Of a stretch of 64,000 bases of DNA, positions 42,426 to 51,718 are shown piece by piece. The stretch spans positions 1 to 64,000 of the forward strand of contig JBHJOB010000046.1 of NCBI GenBank assembly GCA_050330195.1, read 5' to 3'. A program made the position numbers and the translations under genes. Source of the stretch: JAHQVI01 sp050330195. GTDB taxonomy: Bacteria; Pseudomonadota; Alphaproteobacteria; Rhizobiales; Rhodomicrobiaceae. Under the pieces are notes generated by a model. The model was given only the letters and a program-made list of their open reading frames with translations. It was not told the DNA's origin and made no database searches. Every line of letters starts with the position of its first letter. Position 1 is the first letter of the stretch.

Positions 42426-43376
42426 CTAAACCTTTTCAACCTCGGGCTTGCCGAGCAGCCCGGACGGGAAGAAGATCATGACGATGGCCAGGATCGAGAA
42501 GGCGGCGACGTCCTTGTATTCCGTCGTGAAATAGCCCGCCCAGAAAACCTCGATCAGCCCGATGATCAGGCCGCCCAGCATTGCGCCCGGAAGTGAACCG
42601 ATCCCGCCGAGCACGGCGGCGGTGAATGCCTTGACGCCGGCGACGAAGCCGATGAAGAAGTCGATCACGCCGTAATAGAGCAGGAACATCAGACCGGCGA
42701 CTGCGGCGAGAGCGGCGCCCATGACGAAAGTCAGCGCGATGATGCGGTCCACATTGACGCCGAGCAGCGCGGCCATTTTCCGGTCCTGCTCGCAGGCGCG
42801 CTGCTGACGGCCAAGCTTGGTCTTGGCGATGACGTACCAGAATGCCGTCATCAGGACGATGGTGGTAAGGACGATCAATATCTGGATGTTGCTCAAGGTG
42901 ATGGAATAGACGCCTTCGGCGCCGAACGTGAAGCCTCCGGTCACGACGGGCGGCAGCGGCTTCACGCGGGCGTCCTGGTTGAGCTGGACGAAATTCTGGA
43001 GCGCAATGGACATGCCGATCGCGGTGATGAGCGGCGCGAGCCGGAAGGAGCCGCGCAAGGGCCGGTAGGCGACGCGTTCGAGCGCCCAGCCCCAGACTGA
43101 TGTCAGCACCATCGCAATGATCAGCACGAGCAACAGCACGAGCGGGATGAAACTGATGCCGATGGAGATCAGCAGGAGGAAGAAGATCAGCGACAGGAAC
43201 GCCCCGACCATGAAGATATCGCCATGCGCGAAATTGATCATGCCGATGATGCCGTAGACCATCGTGTAGCCGATGGCGATCAGACCGTAGATCGATCCCA
43301 GCGTGAGCCCGTTGATAAGCTGCTGCACGAAATACGGGTCGGCCAGCGAGAAGATGCTTGTGATGAATTGTTCCAT
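42426..43376 (-). CDS. livH: branched-chain amino acid ABC transporter, permease
   Basis: A 316-aa permease with eight to nine hydrophobic segments. Conserved elements are NGLTLGSIYGLIAIGYTMVYGIIGMINFAHGDIFMVGA at residues 24-61, the EAA-like loop QQRACEQDRKMAALLGVNVDRI, and GGIGSLPGAMLGG. It is the first gene of the livHMGF unit, starting opposite fadE across a 468-base gap. The next gene begins two bases after its stop. Confidence 0.94.
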   Translation of the reverse strand: MEQFITSIFSLADPYFVQQLINGLTLGSIYGLIAIGYTMVYGIIGMINFAHGDIFMVGAFLSLIFFLLLISIGISFIPLVLLLVLIIAMVLTSVWGWALERVAYRPLRGSFRLAPLITAIGMSIALQNFVQLNQDARVKPLPPVVTGGFTFGAEGVYSITLSNIQILIVLTTIVLMTAFWYVIAKTKLGRQQRACEQDRKMAALLGVNVDRIIALTFVMGAALAAVAGLMFLLYYGVIDFFIGFVAGVKAFTAAVLGGIGSLPGAMLGGLIIGLIEVFWAGYFTTEYKDVAAFSILAIVMIFFPSGLLGKPEVEKV

Positions 43377-43844
43377 GGGAGCGGGCGGATCCGGATTACG
43401 TTAGCTCAGATATGCCGTTGCGCGAGGTCTTAGCAGAGGCTTCAGCTTTTGGACAGCGATCCTAATGAATTACAGAGAGACGCGCGATTGCTCAAGTCCC
43501 ATTACGCATGTCGGACGCTTTGATGGACGCGTTCCGAACTGGCGCGCATCTTGCTTGACGGAAAATCCGCCCCGCGCCGGATCAGGGCAGCGCCGCAGCC
43601 GCGAACGATGAGACATGCGCGTGAAAAATAAACGATTTCTCATGGCTTGCCTTCTAAAGATGCGTTTCATGAAAACTTTGGCGTGTCGCGCGTGGGCCAC
43701 AACCATGTTATGTTCTGGCACAATTTTATCGACATATGCGGCCGATTGCGTAATGGACATGCAGTTGACGTTTTCGTCAATCATTTCCACGTAGAGAATG
43801 AATAAATTTGCGGGACCCGGCCGCCAGCGACGGAGGATTTGAGC
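43377..43844. other. 468-base divergent regulatory region between livH and fadE
   Basis: No credible gene. It must hold the promoters of the liv operon and of the fatty-acid operon. The central part (43610-43800) is AT-richer than the flanks. A short perfect palindrome near the fadE side is listed separately. No clear sigma-70 consensus on either strand. Confidence 0.6.
43765..43780. promoter_or_regulatory. 16-bp palindrome upstream of fadE (candidate operator)
   Basis: TTGACG-TTTT-CGTCAA is a perfect inverted repeat, 65 bases before the fadE ATG. Its size suits a dimeric regulator. The MerR-type gene downstream of the fatty-acid cluster or a TetR/FadR-type protein elsewhere could bind it. 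A TTGAC half site could also be a -35 element. Confidence 0.3.
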
Positions 43845-46373
43845 ATGGTAGGACTTCTGTTTGTCCTTCTCTGCATTGGTGCAGTCATAGCCCTGGCTCT
43901 GTGGAGAGCGCCCGTGTGGGCATGGGCCGCGGTTGTAGCGGTAGCAACCTTGCTGATTCAGACGGGCGTTGCCTTCGGGCCGATGGGCGGCCTGACCATC
44001 ACGAAAGTCTTTGCATGGATTCCGGCCCTGCTGCTCGCCGCGCTCGCTTACCGGCCATTCCGGCAGGCGCTCGTCACCAAACCCGCCTTCGCCATGGTCA
44101 AGAAGATCATGCCGCCCGTCTCGCCGACCGAGCGGGAAGCGCTTGAGGCCGGTACGCTTGGCTTCGATACCGAGCTTTTCGGCGGCGAGCCCAACTGGGA
44201 CAAGCTTCGCGCCGTGCGCCCGATGAGCCTGACCGAAGACGAACGCAATTTTCTGGACGGCCCGACCGAAGAACTCTGCCGGATGCTGAACGACTGGGAC
44301 ATCCGCGAGAATCATCGCGAGGTTCCCGAGCCCATCTGGAAGTTCATCAAGGAAAAGGGCTTTCTGGGGATGCTGATCTCCAAGGAGCATGGCGGGCTCG
44401 GCTTTTCCGCGCAGGCCCAGTCGCTGATCCTCGGCAAGGTCGCCTCACGATCGCCTGACGCATCCGTCGTCGTCATGGTGCCGAACTCGCTTGGACCGGG
44501 CGAGTTGATCGAGAAATTCGGCACGGATGAACAGAAAGAGAAATTCCTTGGACCTCTCGCGCGCGGCGAGGAAGTGCCCTGTTTCGCGCTGACCGGGCCT
44601 TATGCCGGTTCGGACGCGGCTTCCATGCGCGATGTCGGCTATGTGACGCGCGGCCAGCATAATGGCGAGGAGGTGCTCGGCATCCGGCTGAACTGGGACA
44701 AGCGCTACATCACGCTGGCGCCGAACGCCACGCTCGTCGGTCTCGCCTTCCAGCTTTACGATCCTGAAAAGCTGCTCGGCAAGGGTGAGGATCTGGGCAT
44801 CACGCTTGCGCTTCTGCCGCACGATCATCCCGGCGTCAGCATCGGCCGCCGCCACCTGCCTTGCGGCAACGCTTTCCCGAACGGCCCTATCTGGGGCGAG
44901 AATGTCTTTATTCCGGCCGACTGGATCATCGGCGGCCCCGAGCGCGCCGGTCAGGGCTGGCGGATGCTGATGAGCTGCCTCGCCGCGGGCCGTGCGATTT
45001 CGCTGCCGGCTTCGGGTACGGCCGCCGCCAAGGGCATGTTGCGCTCGACCTCTGCCTATGCCCGCGTGCGCTCGCAATTCGCGATCCCGATCGGCAAGAT
45101 GGAAGGCATCGAGGAGCCGCTGGCCCGGCTTGTCGAAGCGGCTTACCTGCTTGAATCCGCCCGGTCCGTTACGGCTTCGATGGTCTCCGGCGGCGAAAAG
45201 CCCGCCGTGATTTCCGCGCTGATGAAATATCGCTGCACCGAATGGGCGCGGCAGGCGGTGAACGATGCGATGGACATCCAGGCCGGCAAGGCGATCTGCG
45301 ACGGACCGTCCAATTACGCGCAGGCCGCCTATCAGTCGATTCCCGTCAGCATCACCGTCGAAGGCGCAAATATCCTGACGCGCTCGCTGATGGTGATCGC
45401 GCAAGGCGCGCTGCGCAGCCACCCGTGGCTGTTCAAGGAGATCGAGGCCGTTCAGCACTGGGACGACGATGAAGGCTTCAAGGCATTCGAGACGGCGTTC
45501 GAGGGCCATGTCGGCTTTGCCATGGCCAACATCTTCGGTTCCTTCTTCCACAACATCACCTTCGGCCTGCTCGCCGTTTCGCCGAAAGCGCGCTATACGG
45601 GACACTGGTACCGTCAGGCCTACCGGGCGGCGCGCAATTTCGCGCTGGTCACGGACCTCTCGGTCGCCATTCTGGGCGGCGGCCTCAAGACCAGGCAGCA
45701 TCTGACGGGCCGTCTCGCCGATGCGCTGTCGGACCTTTATTTCCTCTGCTGCGTGTTAAAACGCTTCGAGGATGACGGCGAGCCGCAGACGGACCGGCCG
45801 ATTGTCGATCATTGCGCGCAAAATGCGTTGAGCCGCTTTTACGTCTCGCTCGACCGGGTGATCGCCAACTTCCCGAACCCGGTGGTGGGCGCACTGATGC
45901 GCGTCTGCGTCTTCCCGCTCGGCAACGGTTTCCGCCCGGCGCGCGACCGGAGCGCCAAACAGGTCGTCTCGCTCGTTCTGGAGCCCACCGCCACGCGCGA
46001 CCGGTTGACCCGGGAGCTTTACGTCACGCGCGATCCAAACGATGCGCAGGGCGTGCTGGAGCTGGCCTTCGAGAAGGTCATCGAGACCGAGGAAGCCAAT
46101 CGCAAGCTGGAGCGTGCGGTGCGCGATGGAACCGTTCGCCGCGTTCTGGGTAATGACTTCATTGCCGAGGCCGTGCAGAAGGGCATTCTCAGCGCCGATG
46201 AGGGCGAACGGATGCGCGAGCGCGAAGATCTCGTGGCCAAGGTGATCGCCGTGGATCATTTCGATCCCGACGAGATTACCGGCAAGAGCGCGATCGGTCA
46301 CAATTCGCGTCCTGCGGATGCATTCGACAAGCCGCCCCATGCCTCGGGCGGCGAAATTCACGCGGCGGAATAA
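43845..46373 (+). CDS. fadE: acyl-CoA dehydrogenase, FadE type with N-terminal membrane segment
   Basis: First oxidation step of fatty-acid beta-oxidation. The 842-aa protein has two to three hydrophobic helices at residues 1-75. The acyl-CoA dehydrogenase domain follows (VPCFALTGPYAGSDAASM near residue 245; GRAISLPASGTAAAKG; TVEGANILTRSLMVIAQGA near 505). The C-terminal DUF1974 region is typical of FadE (RLTRELYVTRDPNDAQGVLELAF). ATG 43845 has GGAGG upstream; the TTG two codons earlier is less likely. It heads an operon with a fadJ-like and a thiolase gene, giving all enzymes of the spiral. Confidence 0.93.
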   Translation: MVGLLFVLLCIGAVIALALWRAPVWAWAAVVAVATLLIQTGVAFGPMGGLTITKVFAWIPALLLAALAYRPFRQALVTKPAFAMVKKIMPPVSPTEREALEAGTLGFDTELFGGEPNWDKLRAVRPMSLTEDERNFLDGPTEELCRMLNDWDIRENHREVPEPIWKFIKEKGFLGMLISKEHGGLGFSAQAQSLILGKVASRSPDASVVVMVPNSLGPGELIEKFGTDEQKEKFLGPLARGEEVPCFALTGPYAGSDAASMRDVGYVTRGQHNGEEVLGIRLNWDKRYITLAPNATLVGLAFQLYDPEKLLGKGEDLGITLALLPHDHPGVSIGRRHLPCGNAFPNGPIWGENVFIPADWIIGGPERAGQGWRMLMSCLAAGRAISLPASGTAAAKGMLRSTSAYARVRSQFAIPIGKMEGIEEPLARLVEAAYLLESARSVTASMVSGGEKPAVISALMKYRCTEWARQAVNDAMDIQAGKAICDGPSNYAQAAYQSIPVSITVEGANILTRSLMVIAQGALRSHPWLFKEIEAVQHWDDDEGFKAFETAFEGHVGFAMANIFGSFFHNITFGLLAVSPKARYTGHWYRQAYRAARNFALVTDLSVAILGGGLKTRQHLTGRLADALSDLYFLCCVLKRFEDDGEPQTDRPIVDHCAQNALSRFYVSLDRVIANFPNPVVGALMRVCVFPLGNGFRPARDRSAKQVVSLVLEPTATRDRLTRELYVTRDPNDAQGVLELAFEKVIETEEANRKLERAVRDGTVRRVLGNDFIAEAVQKGILSADEGERMREREDLVAKVIAVDHFDPDEITGKSAIGHNSRPADAFDKPPHASGGEIHAAE

Positions 46374-46387
46374 GTGGGGAGGACGAA

Positions 46388-48427
46388 ATGACGGAATTGC
46401 TCCCGGATCTGAAACATTGGCGTTTCGAGATCGACTTTGAAAAGCTGGCCTGGGCGACGCTCGATCAGGCGGGCGAAAGCACAAACACCTTCGGCACGGA
46501 GACGACGACCGAGCTTGAAAAGATCGTTGCGGCTGCCGAGGAGGCGGTCCGGCGCGGAGACATTCGCGGGCTGATCTTCATGTCGGCCAAGAAGTCCTTC
46601 ATTGCCGGAGCCGATATCCGCGAGTTCGAGAACATGACCCGCGAAAAGGATGTCGAGGATGTCGTCCGGCAGGTCACCGGCGTATTCGACCGGATCGAGG
46701 CCATGGACATCCCGGTCATTGTCGGCATTCACGGCTTTTGCCTTGGCGGCGGGCTGGAATTCGCGATGGCCTGCCATTACCGCATCGCCACGCGCGATGA
46801 CGCAACGCGCCTCGGCTTGCCCGAAGTCAAGCTGGGGCTGATCCCCGGCCTGAATGGCACGGTGCGCTGGATCGAGCTGTCCGGGCCGATGGCGGCGATG
46901 CCGAACATGCTGGCGGGCAAGATGGTCCGTCCCGGTCCGGCTAAGGCGATGGGCCTCGTCGATCAGCTTGTGCCCGGACCGCTGGAGCTGCGCTGGGCGT
47001 GCCGCAAGGCGGCGCTTCAGGGGCGCAAATCGAAAGGCGCGTCCTGGTGGAAGCGCCTGCTGAGCCAGCCGCCATTGCGCGGAATGCTGGCCAGCCGGAT
47101 GCGTCAGGAAACGGCCAAAAAGGTGCGCAAGGAGCATTATCCCGCGCCATTCAAGCTGATCGAGCTTTTCGAGCGATTCGGCGGCGACAAACGGCGCATG
47201 GCGATGGCCGAGCTGCGCACTTTCGCGCCGCTGATGGTTTCGGAGACTTCACGCAATCTGCGCCGTGTGTTCCGGCTGATGGAGATGCTGAAGAACGAGG
47301 CGCCCAAGGACATGCCGAAGCCGCAGCGCGTTCATGTGATCGGAGCGGGAACCATGGGCGCGGACATCGCCGCGTGGTGCGTCGTTTCGGGCATGGAAGT
47401 CAGCGTTCAGGATCTCTCGCAGGAGCAATTCGACAAGGCGCTCGCCCAGGCCAAGACGTTGTTCAAGAAGCGGATGCGCTCCAAACGCGAAATCGACACG
47501 GCGATGGCCCGGCTCTATTCGGACATTAAGGGCGAGCACGTCAAGCGCGCCGATGTCGTGATCGAGGCGGTGGTCGAGAAGCTGGACATCAAGCAGAAGG
47601 TGCTGAGCGCGGCCGAAGCGCAGATGAAGCCGGACGCGCTGCTGGCGACGAACACATCGTCGCTGCCGATCGAGCAGATTGCGCAAGGGCTTTCCGATCC
47701 GAGCCGCCTGATAGGCGTGCATTTCTTCAATCCGGTACCGCAGATGCCGCTTGTGGAAGTCGTGCGCGGCCCCGATAGCCGCGAGGATGTCGTGCTCAAG
47801 GGCGCATCATTTGTGACGGCAATCGACAAATTCCCGCTGATCACCAGAAGCACGGCGGGCTTTCTCGTCAATCGCGTGCTCGGGCCTTACATGTTCGAGG
47901 CCATGCAGCGCGTCGAAAACGGCGAGCCCAAGGAGAAGGTCGACGCGGCGGCGGAGAAATTCGGCATGCCGATGGGGCCGATCACGCTGGCCGATACGGT
48001 CGGCCTCGACATCTGCGCCCATGTGGCCGAGGTGCTCGGGCGTCCCGTGCCGGAGAATTCGAAGCTCGCAAGGCTGGTCGCCAGCGGCAAGCTCGGCAAG
48101 AAATCCGGCGAGGGCTTCTACAACTGGGTCGATGGCAAGCCCGAGAAAGAGCAGAAGCCAGGCGAGGAAGGCAACGGTTTCAATGAAGCCGAGCTGGAGC
48201 GTCTGGGCAAGGAACTGGTCAAGCCGCTCATCGACGAATGCGAGAAATGCCTCGCCGAAGGCGTCGTCGCGGATGCTGACCATGTCGATGCGGGCGTGAT
48301 TTTCGGCACCGGCTTTGCGCCTTTCCGTGGCGGCCCGCTGCATTACCGCAAATCGCAAGGCACCGGCGGCGAGCAGCCGCCCAAGGCGCAATCGGAGACA
48401 GCCGGCGTAACCGCTGCTGCCGAGTAA
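46388..48427 (+). CDS. fadJ: multifunctional enoyl-CoA hydratase / 3-hydroxyacyl-CoA dehydrogenase
   Basis: A 679-aa bifunctional beta-oxidation enzyme. Residues about 15-190 are the hydratase: KKSFIAGADIREF forms the oxyanion hole and both catalytic Glu are kept (GGGLEFAMA and RLGLPEVKLG). The NAD domain starts near residue 318 (VIGAGTMGADIAAW). LIGVHFFNPVPQMPLVEVV carries the catalytic His, and the C-terminal helical domain follows. The C-terminal 30 residues are a Gly/Ala/Glu-rich tail. It begins 15 bases after fadE and is followed within 10 bases by the thiolase. Assigned FadJ rather than FadB on context; the distinction is not firm. Confidence 0.92.
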   Translation: MTELLPDLKHWRFEIDFEKLAWATLDQAGESTNTFGTETTTELEKIVAAAEEAVRRGDIRGLIFMSAKKSFIAGADIREFENMTREKDVEDVVRQVTGVFDRIEAMDIPVIVGIHGFCLGGGLEFAMACHYRIATRDDATRLGLPEVKLGLIPGLNGTVRWIELSGPMAAMPNMLAGKMVRPGPAKAMGLVDQLVPGPLELRWACRKAALQGRKSKGASWWKRLLSQPPLRGMLASRMRQETAKKVRKEHYPAPFKLIELFERFGGDKRRMAMAELRTFAPLMVSETSRNLRRVFRLMEMLKNEAPKDMPKPQRVHVIGAGTMGADIAAWCVVSGMEVSVQDLSQEQFDKALAQAKTLFKKRMRSKREIDTAMARLYSDIKGEHVKRADVVIEAVVEKLDIKQKVLSAAEAQMKPDALLATNTSSLPIEQIAQGLSDPSRLIGVHFFNPVPQMPLVEVVRGPDSREDVVLKGASFVTAIDKFPLITRSTAGFLVNRVLGPYMFEAMQRVENGEPKEKVDAAAEKFGMPMGPITLADTVGLDICAHVAEVLGRPVPENSKLARLVASGKLGKKSGEGFYNWVDGKPEKEQKPGEEGNGFNEAELERLGKELVKPLIDECEKCLAEGVVADADHVDAGVIFGTGFAPFRGGPLHYRKSQGTGGEQPPKAQSETAGVTAAAE

Positions 48428-48436
48428 GGAGGGATC

Positions 48437-49744
48437 ATGGTGGGACAATTGCGGCGCGTTGCGGTTATCGGCGGGATCAGAACCCCGTTCTGTCGCTCCA
48501 ACACTGCCTATGCGGAGCTGAGCAACCTCGACCTGATGACAGCGGCGCTGAACGGGCTGGTCGACAAATACAAGCTGGAAGGCCGGCTGATCGACGAAGT
48601 CGTCGGCGGCGCGGTCGTGACGCATTCCAAGGATTTCAACCTGACGCGCGAGGCGGTGATCGGCACCAAGCTCGATCCGCGCACGCCCGGCATCACGCTG
48701 ACGCAAGCCTGCGGCACAAGCCTTCAGGCCGCGCTCGGCAGCGGCGCGAAAATTGCCGCGGGACAGATCGACTGTGCCATCTCGACCGGCTCCGACACGA
48801 CATCGGACGCGCCGATCGTCGTGCAGAAGCGGCTCGCCCAGCGGCTGGTCAAGCTCGGCCAGGCCAAGAGCTTCAGCGAAAAGGCCAAGATCTTCGCCAA
48901 AGGCTTCTCGCCATCCGAGCTTGCGCCCGTTCCACCGAGCGTCGCCGAGCCGAGGACCGGCCTTTCGATGGGCGGACATACCGAGCTGATGGCGCAGGAG
49001 TTCAACATCTCCCGCGAAGCGCAGGACAAGCTTGCCTTTGAGAGCCACAAGAAAGCGGCTGCGGCTTATGACGCCGGTTTCTTCGACGATCTGCTCGTGC
49101 CGACGGCGGGCGTCTTCCGCGACAACAATCTGCGGCCGGACATCGACCTGACCAAGATGGCGACGCTGAAGACCGCGTTCGAGAAATCGGAGCGCGGCAC
49201 GCTGACGGCGGCCAACTCGACACCGCTGACGGATGGCGCTTCCGCCGTTCTTCTGTGCTCGGAGGAATGGGCTGACAAGCACGGGCTGAAGCCGCTCGCT
49301 TATCTGACCTATGGCTATCATGCCGCCATCGACTTCGTGCACGGCCAGGGGCTGCTGATGGCGCCGACCATCGCCGTATCGCGGATGCTCGATCAGGCGG
49401 GGCTGAGCTTGCAGGATTTCGATTTCTACGAGATCCACGAAGCCTTCGCCGCGCAGGTTCTGGCGACGCTTCAGGCCTGGGAGTCGCCAGAATATTGCAA
49501 GGAAGTGCTCGGCAAGGACCAGCCGCTCGGCAGCATCGACCGCGAGAAGCTCAACGTGAAGGGCTCCAGCATCGCGGTGGGCCATCCTTTCGCCGCGACC
49601 GGCGGCCGGATCGTCGCGACGCTTGCCAAGATCCTGCATGAAAATGGCGGCGGGCGCGGGCTGATCTCGGTTTGCACCGCCGGCGGCATGGGCGTGACGG
49701 CGATCCTTGAAGGCATCAGTCCGACACAGCATACGATCCACTGA
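48437..49744 (+). CDS. fadI: acetyl-CoA acyltransferase (3-ketoacyl-CoA thiolase)
   Basis: Cleaves 3-ketoacyl-CoA with CoA in the last step of beta-oxidation. The 435-aa protein has the nucleophile Cys in TQACGTSLQAALG, the second active-site region HEAFAAQVL, GHPFAATGGR and the C-terminal base Cys in SVCTAGGMGV. Length and the KKAAAAYDAGFFDD region match the FadI-type subunit. AGGAGG lies upstream of the ATG. It ends the fadE-fadJ-fadI operon. Confidence 0.93.
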   Translation: MVGQLRRVAVIGGIRTPFCRSNTAYAELSNLDLMTAALNGLVDKYKLEGRLIDEVVGGAVVTHSKDFNLTREAVIGTKLDPRTPGITLTQACGTSLQAALGSGAKIAAGQIDCAISTGSDTTSDAPIVVQKRLAQRLVKLGQAKSFSEKAKIFAKGFSPSELAPVPPSVAEPRTGLSMGGHTELMAQEFNISREAQDKLAFESHKKAAAAYDAGFFDDLLVPTAGVFRDNNLRPDIDLTKMATLKTAFEKSERGTLTAANSTPLTDGASAVLLCSEEWADKHGLKPLAYLTYGYHAAIDFVHGQGLLMAPTIAVSRMLDQAGLSLQDFDFYEIHEAFAAQVLATLQAWESPEYCKEVLGKDQPLGSIDREKLNVKGSSIAVGHPFAATGGRIVATLAKILHENGGGRGLISVCTAGGMGVTAILEGISPTQHTIH

Positions 49745-49875
49745 TCCTCAGCGGTCGGCCGATCGAGACATCAGGCGCGGCTGGTACGTCTCCGTCGCGC
49801 TTTTTCCTTGCCGTCCTCGTCTTTTCAGGCCGAGGACGTCCCTCGATGGCGGTCGTCCGCTGCCTCAACACGTTC

Positions 49876-49892
49876 AGATCGCAAAACATTGA
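49876..49892 (+). repeat. 17-bp direct repeat upstream of first thioredoxin-like gene
   Basis: AGATCGCAAAACATTGA occurs here, 96 bases before the ATG of the first thioredoxin-like gene, and again at 50459, 101 bases before the second. Similar spacing suggests a duplicated promoter or operator, left by tandem duplication of gene and leader. Confidence 0.65.
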
Positions 49893-49987
49893 ACATGATC
49901 TGATTGCCTGTCACAATTCCGGGCAGATAATATCGTGTATGGAGAACGTACTTATCTGACAACAAGAGTCACTTGGGGAAAAAGGAC

Positions 49988-50416
49988 ATGGGGCGGAGCT
50001 TTTATTTCACCTTTGTCATCTCTATTCTGGTCACGTTCGTTCTGGCATTTCCATTTTTCATGAATTTCGCACCCCCTCGCGCTCAGTCGACGGATGGTTT
50101 CATTCCCTATGAAGCCGCAAGCTTCTCTGAGACGCGCGCGTCCGGAAAGACGGTGGTCGTCCACGTTCACGCGAGCTGGTGCCCGGCATGCAAGCAGCAG
50201 GTTCCGGTGCTGAAGGCGCTGGCCAAGGAGCCGGCATTCAGCGGGGTCGATTTCGTGCGTGTGGATTTCGACACCGAAAAGGCGTTCCTGAACGAGAATC
50301 GCGTTCCCGTTCAATCCGTCATTCTGGTGTTCAGGAATGGTGGCGAGACCACCCGAATTGTGGGTGTCGTCGATGCCGATGAATTGAGCAGCCGGATCAG
50401 GGCCGCGGCGACCTGA
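49988..50416 (+). CDS. membrane-anchored thioredoxin-like protein, first tandem copy
   Basis: A 142-aa protein with an N-terminal signal anchor (FYFTFVISILVTFVLAFPFFMNFA) and a periplasmic thioredoxin fold carrying the redox motif SWCPACK in VVHVHASWCPACKQQVP. The fold ends FRNGGETTRIVGVVDADELSSRI. About half of its mature residues are shared with the next gene, so the two are tandem duplicates. A CcdA-like protein that could supply electrons is encoded downstream. Likely role: thiol exchange in the periplasm, perhaps cytochrome or oxidative repair. Start at ATG 49988 with AAAGGA. Confidence 0.82.
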   Translation: MGRSFYFTFVISILVTFVLAFPFFMNFAPPRAQSTDGFIPYEAASFSETRASGKTVVVHVHASWCPACKQQVPVLKALAKEPAFSGVDFVRVDFDTEKAFLNENRVPVQSVILVFRNGGETTRIVGVVDADELSSRIRAAAT

Positions 50417-50458
50417 GGCGGCGGTATCGGTATCGCGGGATCACAAGGGAGACAAAAT

Positions 50459-50475
50459 AGATCGCAAAACATTGA
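50459..50475 (+). repeat. 17-bp direct repeat upstream of second thioredoxin-like gene
   Basis: Exact second copy of the element at 49876. Both are followed within 10-20 bases by a related ACATGAT segment, so the duplication extends beyond the 17 bases. Confidence 0.65.
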
Positions 50476-50575
50476 TGAGACATGATTGGCGCACGCTTCG
50501 CGACGGCGTCTATGCTTCTGCGGAGATGGGGAATGTTCACGAATACAGCCCAGCCCCATAATCAGGGAGAAACTC

Positions 50576-50962
50576 ATGATCCGCCGTTTCAGTCTTGTCT
50601 TTATTGCATTGGTCTTCACCGCCGTCGCCGCTCAGGCCGGTTCGCTCAAGCCGTATCAGGCCAATGCATTCGAACAGGCCATGTCCGCGGGCAAGACCGT
50701 CATCGTCCATGTGCATGCGGAATGGTGCCCCGTCTGTCATCGGCAGGTGCCCGCGCTCCAGGCGCTTGCCGACGATCCAGCCCTCGCCGATGCGGAATTC
50801 ATCCAGGTCAATTTCGACAAGGACCGCGATTTTCTGCAGGCCAATCGCATTTCCGGTCAATCCGTCATACTTGTCTTCAGGGAAGGGCGTGAGGTTGAGC
50901 GGCTGATCGGCGTAACCGACAGCGCCAGGATACAGTCAGCGGTCAAGGCCGCCGTGAGCTGA
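50576..50962 (+). CDS. exported thioredoxin-like protein, second tandem copy
   Basis: A 128-aa periplasmic protein. Residues 1-21 form a cleavable-type signal (MIRRFSLVFIALVFTAVAAQA) and the thioredoxin fold has the redox motif EWCPVCH. SGKSVIVHVHAEWCPVCHRQVPALQ-like spacing matches the first copy, from which it differs mainly in being soluble rather than membrane-anchored. AGGGAG precedes the ATG. The CcdA-like gene begins 39 bases later. Probably a periplasmic disulfide reductase; exact target unknown. Confidence 0.84.
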   Translation: MIRRFSLVFIALVFTAVAAQAGSLKPYQANAFEQAMSAGKTVIVHVHAEWCPVCHRQVPALQALADDPALADAEFIQVNFDKDRDFLQANRISGQSVILVFREGREVERLIGVTDSARIQSAVKAAVS

Positions 50963-51001
50963 GCATCACGCACCCGGACCAAAAGCAAAGCGAGCCGACT
51001 C

Positions 51002-51718
51002 ATGACCGCACTGGCCCTGTCCTATCTTGCCGGAATGCTCACCACGCTGAGCCCATGCGTCCTGCCGATGATACCTCTCGTCCTGGCCGGAACCATGCGG
51101 GGCGGCCGGCTTGGGCCAGTGGCGTTCGCGGCGGGCATGATCGTCTCGTTCACGCTGGTCGGACTTTTCATAGCGAGCATCGGCATCGGCCTCGGCATCA
51201 GCGGCCAGCTCCTGCGCCAGATTGCGGCGGTCATGTTCGTGCTGATGGGGCTGTTTCTGCTGGTCGAGCCGATGCAGGCGCGGCTGGCGACGGCGACCGC
51301 CGGCTTTGCCAACGGTGCGAACAGCCTGGCGGATCGTGTCGATATTGGCGGGCTGGCCGGGCCGTTCCTGATCGGCGCGCTGGCCGGCGCCATCTGGTCG
51401 CCATGCTCCGGGCCCTCGCTCGGCGCAGCGATCGCTCTTGCCGCCGAAGCGGGCGGCTTTGGCGAAGCGGCCCTGCGCATGTTCGTCTTCGGCGCCGGCG
51501 CGGCAAGCGTGCTTCTGCTGCTGGCCTATGGCTCGCGTTCGGCGATCATGGGACGGCGGAACCGGCTCATGGCGGCGTCCTCATGGATCAAACCCGCTGC
51601 CGGGGCGCTGTTCCTGCTGGCCGGTTTCGCAGTGCTGACAGGTCTCGACAAGATGCTGGAAGCCGAACTTGTGAGGATGAGCCCGGACTGGCTGAACCGT
51701 CTGACGACGAGCTATTGA
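51002..51718 (+). CDS. CcdA/DsbD-like membrane electron carrier
   Basis: A 238-aa inner-membrane protein with six hydrophobic segments of the CcdA (DsbD transmembrane) family. The two redox Cys are in TTLSPCVLPMIP near residue 19 and AIWSPCSGPSLG near residue 138, each near the start of a helix as in the family. It passes electrons from cytosolic thioredoxin to periplasmic thiol proteins. The two upstream thioredoxin-like genes are the obvious recipients. Its stop abuts the convergent MerR gene. Confidence 0.87.
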   Translation: MTALALSYLAGMLTTLSPCVLPMIPLVLAGTMRGGRLGPVAFAAGMIVSFTLVGLFIASIGIGLGISGQLLRQIAAVMFVLMGLFLLVEPMQARLATATAGFANGANSLADRVDIGGLAGPFLIGALAGAIWSPCSGPSLGAAIALAAEAGGFGEAALRMFVFGAGAASVLLLLAYGSRSAIMGRRNRLMAASSWIKPAAGALFLLAGFAVLTGLDKMLEAELVRMSPDWLNRLTTSY

